DNA of 64,000 bases from JACCZH01 sp963729445 (GTDB lineage Bacteria; Chloroflexota; Chloroflexia; Thermomicrobiales; CFX8), in the NCBI GenBank assembly GCA_963729445.1, contig CAVSNU010000002.1, positions 558,001 through 622,000 on the forward strand, in the 5' to 3' direction. Positions 25,701 through 34,218 of the stretch are shown here, in pieces. Positions within the stretch are counted from its first letter, which is position 1, and the number at the start of each line of letters is the position of its first letter. A program made the position numbers and the translations under genes. The notes below the pieces were generated by a model that saw only the letters and a list, made by a program, of their open reading frames with translations, was not told the origin of the DNA and ran no database searches.

Positions 25701-26010
25701 TCGAGGGCGTAGTCGCCCGCGCCATCGCCCACGAAGATGGAGATGGCGGCGTCGCTGGTCCTCGAGGTTCTGAACGGTAATGGCGGTCTGGGACGCGCCC
25801 AGGCCGAAGTCTTCGCCGTTGGCTACCCACGGATAGTAGATGGCGTTGTTGCCGTCGAGAAAGCCGGCGCCGTTGAAGTCGAAGAGATCCTCAAGACCCT
25901 CTTGAGGCTCCTCGGTCTGGGCAACAGCGGGGGCGATCGTGGCGGCAAACAGACTGATCATAGAGACCAGCCACGCCGAAAATCCGTAGAAACCGTGATG
26001 GTTTCTTCAA
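22714..26010 (-). pseudogene. Large secreted beta-rich surface protein, interrupted by about seven frameshifts
   Basis: Pieces in successive frames give one protein of about 1,100 residues. A TTG at 26010 after AGGGAGA would start KKPSRFLRIFGVAGL. After a shift, MISLFAATIAPAVAQTEEP completes a good signal peptide cut near AVAQ. Repeated motifs of the type IxVxNL-x4-N-x-V-x-I-x-F follow (ITVQNLED; IRVANLDASNNAVTIRFF; INVANLVNADNNVSIQYF). The intact 438-residue C-terminal piece (24027-22714) has SpaA/prealbumin-like modules such as ITKTFVDEAGDAVAGVNFT and VPVGVYELLVNSVPAGYVLP and many paired Cys. It is probably exported and displayed at the cell surface. Shifts fall near 25965, 25745, 25565, 25530, 25450, 25220, 24690 and possibly 24030. 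Dense errors in one gene could be sequencing, assembly or real decay. Confidence 0.72.
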
Positions 26011-26430
26011 GAGTCGTTCTCCCTAAATGCATTCGCGAATGGATTGGGGTGGTACCCCTGAACTGCCCGACACTGGGCTACCCACGCCCCGGTTGTGTCC
26101 GGCAGGATCCGTCATTGCCCGGCGTGTAACCGCCCGGCACGTCTGCTCCACCTCTCTTCGGCCAGCTCCCTTCATTGGGTTGTCGTCTAAGCGCACAGCG
26201 CGCGGTGGAGAATCCGACCGCGAATGGAGTCAACTTTCAACCCACCATCAGTCAACGCCATCCGGTCACGCCGTGTGCCCTCTACGCTTTATAACGAACG
26301 GACACGCTAATGGTTGCGTAGATACGCACCGATTTGAAATATTCGTTAGGGTCGGACTACCGGATTCGCCGGCGGGTTCCGGACGGGTAAGCCTCATTTG
26401 CCCCAACGCAAGCGAAATCCGGTCATCCTG
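26011..26430. other. Upstream region of the large secreted-protein gene
   Basis: No gene is supported in this stretch. It is less GC-rich than its surroundings near 26280-26360 (TTATAAAG on the minus strand could be a -10 region, about 280 bases from the TTG start). It probably forms a long untranslated leader; I see no recognisable riboswitch. Confidence 0.35.
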
Positions 26431-26520
26431 AGTACTGGTCCACAGGGGAGTTTTCACGCTCCGGGATTCCGTCTGGCGGTCGGGGATGACACCACTGCAT
26501 CGCGACTGGTTGATCGTATC
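26431..26520. mobile_element. Variant of the AGTACT element lacking the long stem
   Basis: AGTACTGGTCCACAGGGGAG and TTCACGCTCCGGGATTCCGT, then GGCGGTCGGGGATGACACCA, match the outer parts of the element at 15711. The 26-bp stem is absent and the right terminus has drifted. This form shows that the stem is a separable module. Confidence 0.5.
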
Positions 26521-26532
26521 CTGAGTTCATCA

Positions 26533-26616
26533 GTCATCCTGAGCGCAAGCGAAGGATCTCTGGTCCAACGCCTCGGCAATCAGGCAAGAGATCCTTCGCT
26601 TCCGCTCAGGATGACT
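26533..26616. repeat. Family A hairpin repeat
   Basis: GTCATCCTGAGCGCAAGCGA with AGGATCTCT opposes AGAGATCCTTCGCTTCCGCT with CAGGATGACT: one of the best-paired copies, with about 27 bases per arm. It is followed by two 20-base satellite units (GATGAACGCTCAGGATGACC and a shorter one). Confidence 0.75.
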
Positions 26617-26675
26617 GATGAACGCTCAGGATGACCAATAAGCGCAGGATGACCAAATGGGGCCGCGGGGCCTGC

Positions 26676-26756
26676 CCTGAGCGAAGTCGAACGGGATCTC
26701 TGAGTCAACCGCCTCGGGAGTTCAGCACGAGATCCTTCGCTATCGCTCAGGATGAC
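26676..26756. repeat. Family A hairpin repeat, variant left arm
   Basis: CCTGCCCTGAGCGAAGTCGA with ACGGGATCTCTGAG on the left; CGAGATCCTTCGCTATCGCT with CAGGATGAC on the right. The left arm shares its sequence with the interior of the copy at 15555. Confidence 0.6.
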
Positions 26757-26766
26757 TCACCAACTC

Positions 26767-26917
26767 AGTACGAGACCACGATGATGGTGTCATCACCGTA
26801 GGGGAGGAGCTCGTCTCCTCCCGAAACCCCGGTCCGCTCGACGCGGGAGGAGACGAGCTCCTCCCCTACCGACCGACGGAACCCCGGAACGTGCCAACGC
26901 CCCTGTGGTCCTGAGTC
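26767..26917. mobile_element. AGTACT element, copy 2, inverted orientation
   Basis: AGTACGAGACCACGATGATG leads into GTGTCATCACC, the same 26-bp stem with GGAGGAGCTCGTCTCCTCC, and CGGAACCCCGGAACGTGCCA then CCCCTGTGGTCC. It is the reverse complement of the order seen at 15711-15863. The remaining bases to 27000 hold no gene. Confidence 0.62.
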
Positions 26918-27015
26918 AGGGCCACCAATAAGCTAAGGACGATCCCCAGTGCGTGCAGGATGACCGCCAGACGAGTGGGAGCGTCGATTGCGAGAGTACA
27001 CAAGAGGAAAGAAAA

Positions 27016-27041
27016 AGCGGCGGGCCGGGTGGCCCGCCGCT
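27016..27041 (-). terminator. Terminator of the Lon-like lipoprotein gene
   Basis: An 11-bp perfect stem AGCGGCGGGCC/GGCCCGCCGCT (27016-27026 with 27031-27041, loop GGGT). On the minus strand it is followed by TTTTTCTTTCC, a clear T-tract, 26 bases beyond the stop codon. Confidence 0.85.
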
Positions 27042-27066
27042 GATACGCATGTTCCGGAGGAAGGTG

Positions 27067-29073
27067 TTACTCGCCGTCCGCCTCGGCCACGAAGATCGCC
27101 AGGACTTCGGAGAGGACGGTGGACTGCCAGAAGTCGCGCAGGGCCTCGAGCTGGTCTTCGGCGGTGCCGTTGCGCAGGATACGCGCGTTCTCGTAGTAGT
27201 AGAGCGACGGGACCGGCTCCTCGCTGGCGACGCCGCTCAGCCACTGCTTGGCACGCCCGTCAGCCAGGTCCAGCATGTCTGCCAGCGCCGTCGAGCGGTC
27301 GTAGCCGGTGACGTAGCCGAACTCGTCTACCTGAGCGCCCAGCGAGTAGTACTTGGCGATCACGGCGGCAGAGGTGCTGTAGGCGGTCATCGACGCGCCC
27401 AGCCACATCGTCGACTGCGCCTCCGGCCGCATCATGCTGCCGGCCAGCAGCTCCGCGCCGTTGATCGCGGAAACCGCCGTCAGGTAATCGGTGTCGGCCT
27501 GCTGGAAGTAGTACTTGGCGACGTCGGCCGAGACCCCGTTGGTCTGCGCCCACGGCTCGACGATCAGCGTCTCGAAGTAGGTGATGTTCGCCTCGGCTCC
27601 GCGCCGCAGGGTACCGGCAATGGCGTCCAGCACCTCCTGGCTCGGGGCCGGCGAACTGCCGAAGCCCAGGCCGACGCTCATCGTGTCCTCGGCCAGGTCC
27701 AGATAGACATCGGCCAGCGCGTAGTTGAACGCGGCGGCGTAGATGGCGGTCAGGATGTCGTCTTCGGTGTACTCGGTGTACTGCAGGTCGTCGATGGCGA
27801 CCTGCGCCTCAACGATCAGGCCCTGGGCAACCGAGAGGTTCGAGGCCGCGTCCATGATGGCGACCGAATCGGTCGCGGTGCGCGGCCGCTCGGCGTCGAT
27901 GCGCTGGGTGACGGCGCTCAGGCGCGTCTCGGCAGCCTGGGTCGCCTCCAGCCGGGCGATCATCGGGTCGATCCCGACCGTCTCGTAGAGATTGTCGAGC
28001 TCGGCAGCCTGGGTCGCGACCTTGGCGATACCGGCCGCCGTCCAGGCGGAGCGGAAGGCGTTGGACACCTGGCCCTCGGCCAGCAAGCGGTCCGCTTCGC
28101 CGGCGTAGTAGTCGGCCAGGTTGATCAGGTCAACCCGGTACTCCTGCACCGTCGCGGGGAGCGCCGTGAAGTTGGAGCGCTCGGCCTGATAGCGGGCGTA
28201 CCAGTCGGTGGCGGAAGCCCGCAGCTTGTCGAACGCGGCCGGCGGCATGGAAGCCTGCCCGGTGGAGGCGATCGTCGGAAGCGTCTCGCCGGTCAGTGCG
28301 GTGTAGACCGTGTAGATGTCCGGCACCAGCCGCACCTCGACACCGTTGGTCGAGCCAACCTGCACCAGGTCTACCGACTGGCCGAGGGCGTAGTCGTAGT
28401 CAAAGCGCTGACCGCCCGGCACGAGCACGAGCGTCTTGCCGGCCTCGGCCGCCCCGACGATCTTGTGCGGGATGCCGCCGACCGGACCAACCGTCCCGTC
28501 CGGGTTGATCGTGCCGGTCATGGTGACGCTCGGGTCAATCTCGTGCCCGAGGAAGCCGGCCAGCACCGCGGCGGTCATCAGGGCCCCGGCGGACGGACCG
28601 TCGATCCGGCCGGCCACGTCGAACGAGAACTCATACTTCGATGGGTCTTCACCGAGCAACAGCGACGCGGTGATCACCGCCATCCAGCCGGCTGCTCGCC
28701 ACTGCGGGCCGGAACCACCGACCTCGGACTCGAAGAAGCCTATCCGCAGCTCTCCGGAGTCGTTCGGCTTGACTGACACCCGCACGGTGCTGGTGCCGCC
28801 GTAGACGTTGGTGGCGTCCTGTGAGAACCAGAGCGCGTCGACCGTGACCGGCCCGGTCGGCGTAGGTGTCGCGGTCGGCTCCGGCTCTTCGGTGGCCGTC
28901 GGCTCGGACTCTACGGTTGGTGTCGCCTCGACGGCGGTATCTGTCGTGGCCGTCACGGCGGCCGCTTGCGCCACAGTTGCGGTCGGATCAGCCTCTTCCG
29001 AGCCACCACAACTGACGATAACCAGCATCATCACCAAGAACAGTGAGATGAGTTTGACCCCGCGGTGTACCAC
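27067..29073 (-). CDS. Lipoprotein with extracytoplasmic Lon-type (S16-like) protease domain
   Basis: About 668 residues. Starting from the GTG at 29073 (AGGGA 7 bases upstream), the N-terminus is a lipoprotein signal ending in the lipobox LVIVSC, then a Thr/Pro/Glu-rich linker (TEEPEPTATPTPTG). Next is a Lon-type Ser-Lys protease fold: the nucleophile in AGRIDGPSAGALMTAAVLAG and the catalytic Lys in GTVGPVGGIPHKIVGAAEAG, then TLVLVPGGQ. There is no AAA+ ATPase domain. The remaining 400 residues are mostly helical and Ala-rich (for example RLEATQAAETRLSAVTQRID). The domain order resembles the membrane or secreted archaeal Lon-like proteins of COG1750. It should face the outside of the membrane; the target is unknown. 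Confidence 0.82.
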   Translation of the reverse strand: MVHRGVKLISLFLVMMLVIVSCGGSEEADPTATVAQAAAVTATTDTAVEATPTVESEPTATEEPEPTATPTPTGPVTVDALWFSQDATNVYGGTSTVRVSVKPNDSGELRIGFFESEVGGSGPQWRAAGWMAVITASLLLGEDPSKYEFSFDVAGRIDGPSAGALMTAAVLAGFLGHEIDPSVTMTGTINPDGTVGPVGGIPHKIVGAAEAGKTLVLVPGGQRFDYDYALGQSVDLVQVGSTNGVEVRLVPDIYTVYTALTGETLPTIASTGQASMPPAAFDKLRASATDWYARYQAERSNFTALPATVQEYRVDLINLADYYAGEADRLLAEGQVSNAFRSAWTAAGIAKVATQAAELDNLYETVGIDPMIARLEATQAAETRLSAVTQRIDAERPRTATDSVAIMDAASNLSVAQGLIVEAQVAIDDLQYTEYTEDDILTAIYAAAFNYALADVYLDLAEDTMSVGLGFGSSPAPSQEVLDAIAGTLRRGAEANITYFETLIVEPWAQTNGVSADVAKYYFQQADTDYLTAVSAINGAELLAGSMMRPEAQSTMWLGASMTAYSTSAAVIAKYYSLGAQVDEFGYVTGYDRSTALADMLDLADGRAKQWLSGVASEEPVPSLYYYENARILRNGTAEDQLEALRDFWQSTVLSEVLAIFVAEADGE

Positions 29074-29258
29074 TCCATTTTCCCTTGTCTTTATGTCGGT
29101 CTCCCAAATTCGCAAACGGAGTGTAGCAGAAACAAACCATTCGTAGAGTCCGCCTTTTAGCGGAGCTCAACTCGGTCAAAATACGTAGTTCGATCACGCG
29201 ACTCGTGTGCGGTTGAAGGGTGATCCTGAGCGCCTTGATTGTGGTCCTGAGCCTGTTA

Positions 29259-29342
29259 GTCATCCTGACGTAAGGAAGGATCTCTGGCTGGACTCCCGAG
29301 GCGTTTGACGCAGAGATCCTTCGCTTGCGCTCAGGGCGACTG
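29259..29342. repeat. Family A hairpin repeat
   Basis: GTCATCCTGACGTAAGGAAG with GATCTCTGG opposes CAGAGATCCTTCGCTTGCGC with TCAGGGCGAC. It is directly continued by the 20-bp tandem array that begins at its right arm. Confidence 0.7.
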
Positions 29343-29470
29343 ATGAAGCTCGGGGCGACTGATGAACGCTCAGGGCGACTGATGAACGCTCAGGGCGACT
29401 GATGAACGCTCAGGGCGACTGATGAACGCTCAGGATGACCGATGAACGCTCAGGGCGACTAAAGAGCTCA
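29330..29470. repeat. 20-bp tandem array, about seven units
   Basis: GCTCAGGGCGACTGATGAAC is repeated with few changes (units start near 29330, 29349, 29369, 29389, 29409, 29429 and 29449; one unit has GGATGACC in place of GGGCGACT). The unit is the reverse complement of that at 22112 and continues the right arm of the hairpin at 29259. Several units are almost identical, implying recent expansion. Confidence 0.78.
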
Positions 29471-29545
29471 GGGTGGCTCGTTGGGCGCTCGGGATGACCA
29501 ACGCAATGGGATTGCCCTGCTTGAACCGCGATGAGCGGTGCATCT

Positions 29546-29672
29546 GTCGTAGGGGCTACGCGCTGCGTCGCCCGCGGGCCGCAGGCCCGGCTGTTTCACC
29601 GTCGCTATCCATGGGTTCGAGCAGGCGGCGCTGCACGCCGTGGGCGACGCGGCGCGTAGCCCCTACGACGAC
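29546..29672. repeat. Long hairpin repeat, family D
   Basis: GTCGTAGGGGCTACGCGCTG with CGTCGCCC on the left opposes GGGCGACGCGGCGCGTAGCC with CCTACGAC on the right, about 28 bases per arm, around a loop of about 70 bases. The GCGTCGCCC core recurs in the VanW terminator and at 22020. Confidence 0.65.
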
Positions 29673-29761
29673 AAGGGCGATTCCTGTTCCGGCGCCCGGG
29701 TAGCCAGGCAGGGCGCGATAATCGATATGTCCGAGTTCATCCGATAATGGCGGGCCTATCT

Positions 29762-29838
29762 CCGTAGCGGCGCAATTCATTGCGCCCTGCCTGGCCGCTC
29801 GGGCGCCGGAGAGGGCGCAATGAATTGCGCCCCTACGA
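29762..29838. repeat. Paired hairpin repeat, family C
   Basis: CCGTAGCGGCGCAATTCATT with GCGCCCT opposes AGGGCGCAATGAATTGCGCC with CCTACGA. The loop GCCTGGCCGCTCGGGCGCCG is related to that at 18628. The bases from 29839 to 29963 should hold the promoter of the next gene. Confidence 0.7.
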
Positions 29839-29963
29839 AACTTTGTGAATAACGGATTGCATTGTCACGTTCCATCATTGCCCCGCTGCTTGTTCCAAGC
29901 CCTTGGCTTCGGAGACAAATAGCGTTCAAGTAAGATGGGATCTAGATAGCTGGGATCGAACAG

Positions 29964-31223
29964 ATGGAAGGCGCAGACGTTATATTGAGGAACTTCAAGC
30001 TGCTCTGCGTGGTCGCGCTTGTCGCAGCCGGGGTATTGCCGCTCTTGTCGACGCAGGCGGCCGGGCCGGGCAATGCGGCGTTCGAGCGCACCTGGGGACG
30101 AACCGATCAGCCGGTGGTCAGCGAACAGGCCGGCCGCACCTGGATGTGGGGACCGCAAGCGTTCACCGGGCCGATGATGGAGTACCGCACGGATCGTCCC
30201 GGCGTTGGCCGGCAGGTGCAGTATTTCGACAAGAGCCGCATGGAGATCACCCTCGAAGCCGGCGTCAATCGCAACTCGATCTGGTACGTCACCAACGGTC
30301 TGCTGGCGCGGGAGCTGGTGACCGGGGCGCTGCAAATGGGCAACGACGATTTCGAGCAGCGCGACCCCGCCCAGGTCAACGTTGCCGGCGACGGCGACGA
30401 TCCAACCGGACCAACCTACGCCTCGTTCCAGCCCCTGCTCGGCAGCCCATCGCTCGCGCCTGGCGCGCCGGTCACGGCTCGCGTCGACCGCGAGGGCACC
30501 GTCACCGACGACCCGGAGCTGGCCGACAGGGGCGTAACCTCGGCCTATTTCGTGCCGGAGACGGCGCACAGCGTGGCGTCGCCTTTCTGGGAGTTCATGA
30601 GCTCGACCGGGCCGGTGACGGAGCAGCGCCTGACGAGCGACGGCCAGCTATTTCCCAACCCGTTCTACGCCACAGGCTTCCCGATTACCGAGGCGTACTG
30701 GACCAACGTGAAGGTCGCCGGCTTCTATACCGACGTGCTGGTGCAGGTGTTCGAGCGCAGGGTGCTCACCTACACGCCGCAGAATGCGCCCGGCTGGCAG
30801 GTGGAGGCCGGCAACGTCGGCCGGCACTACTTCGAGTGGCGCTACGGCATCACGCCCCCCGACTACATCGACGCTCCGGGGGCAGCGTCCGACCCTCTCG
30901 GTCCGTCGCCCCTGCCGGCTACGACAGATCTGGGTGGACAGGCGTCGTTTACGCTTGTCAATCAGGGGCCGTCTCCGCTGACGGTCAGCTTCAATGGGCC
31001 GGGCTCCGTCACCGTCGAGCTACCAGGTTGCCCGGAGTGCCCGGTCTTTGACACGCCGCCGTCGAGCTGCCACGTGGCCGCGCCACGCCAGACGGTGACG
31101 CTCCCGGCGGGTTCGTACAGCGTTACCAGCCAGCGCGGCGGCGCGGGCGTGCAACCCATGGCGGGAGTCTGGACGCTGCTGCCTGATTCCGCCTACGGCG
31201 CGTGCTTCTTCGCGATGCGCTAA
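29964..31223 (+). CDS. Secreted protein of a two-member local paralogous family (member 1)
   Basis: 419 residues, not recognised by name. A signal peptide (LLCVVALVAAGVLPLLSTQA) precedes a domain of about 270 residues shared with the gene at 35855. Shared motifs include FERTWGRTDQPV, RTWMWGPQAF, YFDKSRMEIT, WYVTNGLLARELVTGALQMG, FPITEAYW and VFERRVLTYTPQN followed by VEAGNVGRHYFEWRYG. The C-terminal 100 residues are unique, beta-rich and contain a Cys cluster (CPECPV). GH15 follows 20 bases after the stop, suggesting one transcript. Probably a surface or secreted Chloroflexota-type protein; I infer no enzymatic role. Confidence 0.78.
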   Translation: MEGADVILRNFKLLCVVALVAAGVLPLLSTQAAGPGNAAFERTWGRTDQPVVSEQAGRTWMWGPQAFTGPMMEYRTDRPGVGRQVQYFDKSRMEITLEAGVNRNSIWYVTNGLLARELVTGALQMGNDDFEQRDPAQVNVAGDGDDPTGPTYASFQPLLGSPSLAPGAPVTARVDREGTVTDDPELADRGVTSAYFVPETAHSVASPFWEFMSSTGPVTEQRLTSDGQLFPNPFYATGFPITEAYWTNVKVAGFYTDVLVQVFERRVLTYTPQNAPGWQVEAGNVGRHYFEWRYGITPPDYIDAPGAASDPLGPSPLPATTDLGGQASFTLVNQGPSPLTVSFNGPGSVTVELPGCPECPVFDTPPSSCHVAAPRQTVTLPAGSYSVTSQRGGAGVQPMAGVWTLLPDSAYGACFFAMR

Positions 31224-31243
31224 ACCCGATAGGACCAGACACG

Positions 31244-33172
31244 ATGCGCGACATCAACTACCAGCGAGACCGCGACGGCTTCCTGCCCATCGAGGGTTAC
31301 GGCGCCATCGGCAATGGCCGCACCGTCGCGCTGGTCGGCAGCGACGCCTCCATCGACTGGTGCTCGTTCCCCAGACTCGACAGCCCAAGCACGTTTGGCC
31401 GGATCCTGGATGTGGACAAGGGCGGTTACTGGCAGATCAAGCCCCGCGAGGAGTACAGCACCAGCCGGCAGTACCTCGAAGACACCAACATCCTGGTGAC
31501 GCGCTTCACAACCGCCTCCGGCGTCGCCGAGGTGGTCGACTTCATGCCGACCATGGGCTTCGGTTCCGACTTTGGTATCAACGGCCGGATTCACGCCGGC
31601 ATGATCGTGCGCATCGTGCGCGGTCTCCAGGGCCGGGTGCCCATGCGCCAGGAGCTCTTTCCGGCCTTCAATTATGGCCGGGACGGTCACGAGTTTGAGA
31701 TGGTGGACGGCCGCGGCGCGATCGTCTGCGGCCCGGGTGAGTACCTCTCGCTGCTGTGCCGGCTGCCGCTGGAGCGCTTCAAGGGTGGCCTCGCGACGGA
31801 TTTCAGCGTCGAAGCAGAGCAAGAACACCACTTCGTGGCTGCCCACCACAGCCACCCGGCCCCGGTCTGGCTGGGGATGGTACCGGGGATGGTCGAGCGG
31901 TTATACACGTGCGAGCTGCAGGGCTGGAGGACATGGCTCGCGCGCTGCACCTATGACGGACCCTATCAGGACGCGGTGCGCCGCAGCGCGCTCACCCTCA
32001 AGATGCTCGACTACCTGCCCTCCGGCGCGGTCGCGGCAGCCGCAACGACCTCCCTGCCGGAACACATTGGGGGCGTGCGCAACTGGGATTACCGCTATGC
32101 CTGGATTCGTGACACCACCTACGTCCTCTATAGCATGATCTCAATCGGCTACCGGGAAGAGGCGGAGGGATTCTTCCAGTGGGTCATCGATGCCAGCGAG
32201 GTCGACCCCGCGCGTCTCAAGATCATGTATCAGGTCGATGGAGAGCATGAGCTTGAGGAGGTCGAGCTCGACCACCTCACCGGCTACAAGCACTCGAAAC
32301 CGGTCCGAATCGGCAACCAGGCCGCCAGGCAGCGTCAGCTGGACGTGTACGGTGAGATCCTGGACGCAGCGCACATTTACCGCAGCTTTGGCGGGTTCAT
32401 CTCAAATGCGCTCTGGGCCTACCTCGTGAAGGTCGCCAACGAGGTCCTGGAACACTGGCGAGAACCCGACGCCGGCATCTGGGAAGTACGCAGCGGTCCG
32501 CGCCGGATGACTTACTCGAATGTGATGTGCTGGGTAGCACTGGATCGCGCCATGAAACTGGCTGAGCTGGACTGCCGTGAAGCACCCATAGACGAGTGGC
32601 GCGCGACGAAGGAACAGATTCGCGAAGAAGTCATGACGCTGGGCGTCTCGCCTGAACGCGGCACGTTCGTCGAATCGTTCGGCGGGGACGACCTCGACGC
32701 GTCGGCGCTGTCGTTTCCGCTGCGGCACTTCATCGCGGCCGATCATCCGGTCATGCGGGCCACGATCGAAGCGATCGAGCGCGAGCTGACGGTGGATGGG
32801 CTGGTGGCGCGCTACGCGGTGGACGAGGACGGCGAGAACCTGGATGGGTTGCCGGGTGACGAGGGCCGTTTCGTGATCACCTCGTGCTGGCGAATTGACT
32901 GCCTCACCGCGCTGCACGAGTTCGACCGCGCGAAGGAGGCCATCGAGCAGATGCTGGCGAGGGCCAACGACCTCGGCCTCTTCGCCGAGCAGATCGACCC
33001 CGATACGGGGCAGCACCTGGGCAACTATCCGCAAGCCTTCAGTCATCTGGCCATCATCAACGCGATCGTCAACTACGCCCGCGTCACGGGCCAGATCCGC
33101 GATCTGCGCGGCGCGGTGCTCGACGAGCAGATCAGCGGCGCGCTTGAGGCAGCCTATGGTGGCGTTGACTAG
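31244..33172 (+). CDS. Glycoside hydrolase family 15 protein (glucoamylase/trehalase-like)
   Basis: 642-residue cytoplasmic GH15 enzyme. The N-terminal beta-sandwich starts YLPIEGYGAIG-like (FLPIEGYGAIGNGRTVALVG) with the typical SIDWCSFPRLDSPSTFGRIL. The (alpha/alpha)6 barrel contains GGVRNWDYRYAWIRDTTYVL (general acid/base region), ANEVLEHWREPDAGIWEVRS and FTSCWRIDCL-like FVITSCWRIDCLTAL, and ends with GNYPQAFSHLAIINA. Members act on alpha-glucans, maltooligosaccharides or trehalose; mycobacterial GH15 homologues of this shape are trehalases, so either is possible. ATG 31244 has AGGA upstream; a start at 31202 would overlap the previous gene. Confidence 0.93.
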   Translation: MRDINYQRDRDGFLPIEGYGAIGNGRTVALVGSDASIDWCSFPRLDSPSTFGRILDVDKGGYWQIKPREEYSTSRQYLEDTNILVTRFTTASGVAEVVDFMPTMGFGSDFGINGRIHAGMIVRIVRGLQGRVPMRQELFPAFNYGRDGHEFEMVDGRGAIVCGPGEYLSLLCRLPLERFKGGLATDFSVEAEQEHHFVAAHHSHPAPVWLGMVPGMVERLYTCELQGWRTWLARCTYDGPYQDAVRRSALTLKMLDYLPSGAVAAAATTSLPEHIGGVRNWDYRYAWIRDTTYVLYSMISIGYREEAEGFFQWVIDASEVDPARLKIMYQVDGEHELEEVELDHLTGYKHSKPVRIGNQAARQRQLDVYGEILDAAHIYRSFGGFISNALWAYLVKVANEVLEHWREPDAGIWEVRSGPRRMTYSNVMCWVALDRAMKLAELDCREAPIDEWRATKEQIREEVMTLGVSPERGTFVESFGGDDLDASALSFPLRHFIAADHPVMRATIEAIERELTVDGLVARYAVDEDGENLDGLPGDEGRFVITSCWRIDCLTALHEFDRAKEAIEQMLARANDLGLFAEQIDPDTGQHLGNYPQAFSHLAIINAIVNYARVTGQIRDLRGAVLDEQISGALEAAYGGVD

Positions 33173-33231
33173 CCCGGTGATACCCTTACCCAAGGAATTG
33201 TGACGGCGATCACAAAGGCAACAACAGCAAT

Positions 33232-33837
33232 ATGGACGCGGAACACACTCAACCACCGACACCCCGCCCACGCACGCACGGCGACACGCGCTCGCGAAGG
33301 CGCAGCCGGGTCTTCATCCCCATTTTCACGGTCAGCCTCATCGTCTTCGCCATGGTAAACGTCTATATGGGCCTGCAAAAGGAACCTCTGCCTACGGAGA
33401 TCGATGGCGCGGTCTTCTACGAAGGGCTGTCCAACGAGGTCGTCGAAGGCCCGATCCAGTACGACATTGAGCCGCCCCCGGGTGGACCGAACGCCGGCAT
33501 CGTTCAGGACTGTGGACTCTACCGGGTGCCGGTGCAGAACGAGTACGTCGTCGCGTCGCTGGCGAACGGCGCGGTCTGGATCGCCTACGATCCGGGCCTG
33601 CCAACAGCAGATATCGACAACCTGCGCGCCTTCGCCGAGGACCACCTGTTTGTCCTCCTCGCCCCGTACCCGGGGCTGGAGTCGCCGGTTGTGCTGACTG
33701 CCTGGGGCGTCCAGGCACACGTCGACAACACCCTGGACTCGCGCATTCCGGGATTCATCCGTAAGTACTCAAACGGCGAGCAAGCCCCGATCTCCGACGG
33801 TACGTGCAGCGGCGGCATGACAATACCGACCCAGTAG
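33232..33837 (+). CDS. DUF3105 domain membrane-anchored protein
   Basis: 201 residues: a basic cytoplasmic tail (1-27), one membrane helix (about 28-47, VFIPIFTVSLIVFAMVNVYM) and an extracytoplasmic DUF3105 domain. Recognisable family features are the PPPGGPNAGIVQDCGLY region, VPVQNEYVVASLANGAVWIA and LAPYPGLESPVVLTAWGVQA. Function unknown; in Actinobacteria and Chloroflexota these occur near copper or cytochrome genes, which is not the case here. It lies 59 bases after GH15. Confidence 0.85.
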   Translation: MDAEHTQPPTPRPRTHGDTRSRRRSRVFIPIFTVSLIVFAMVNVYMGLQKEPLPTEIDGAVFYEGLSNEVVEGPIQYDIEPPPGGPNAGIVQDCGLYRVPVQNEYVVASLANGAVWIAYDPGLPTADIDNLRAFAEDHLFVLLAPYPGLESPVVLTAWGVQAHVDNTLDSRIPGFIRKYSNGEQAPISDGTCSGGMTIPTQ

Positions 33838-34218
33838 GTTTGGCAGACGCCCTCAACATCAACGTAAGCGGCACAGGGCCAACAACGGCCTATATCAGTC
33901 ATCCCGAGCGCCTGATTAGCCGTTCGGGGTGACCAGGCTCTTAGGATGACTGATGAACTGCGCAGCATCATCGTTCCATGATGGGGTTCGCGATCCGTCG
34001 CTGCGTTCGGGATGACCAACACTCCCCAGAACCTGCCCTGAGTGCAGCCGAAGGGATGACCGCCATTGCGTATTGTGCACATTGCACAACCGCCCCGCTC
34101 GGAATTCGTGCAGTCTGACATACGCTCCCGATAAATCACCCCGTATCCTTCTCTACCGTAGGAACGGTAGATGGGCGGCACATGGACTGCCCGGCAGCAA
34201 TCCGAGGAGGACACGTCA
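33838..34218. other. Non-coding gap with scattered family A fragments, glnA leader
   Basis: Contains single repeat units (CAGTCATCCCGAGCGCCTGA at 33897, GGATGACTGATGAACTGCGC at 33943) but no complete hairpin. A TTGTGCACATTGCACAA dyad-like stretch near 34074-34090 and CGTAGGAACGGTAG near 34158 could be regulatory for glnA. No gene is seen. Confidence 0.4.

Noticed and set aside
26953..28776. Plus-strand open frame of 607 codons
   Set aside because: It is the antisense shadow of the Lon-like lipoprotein gene; its translation is Arg/Gly/His-rich without any domain, whereas the other strand has a lipobox and protease motifs.
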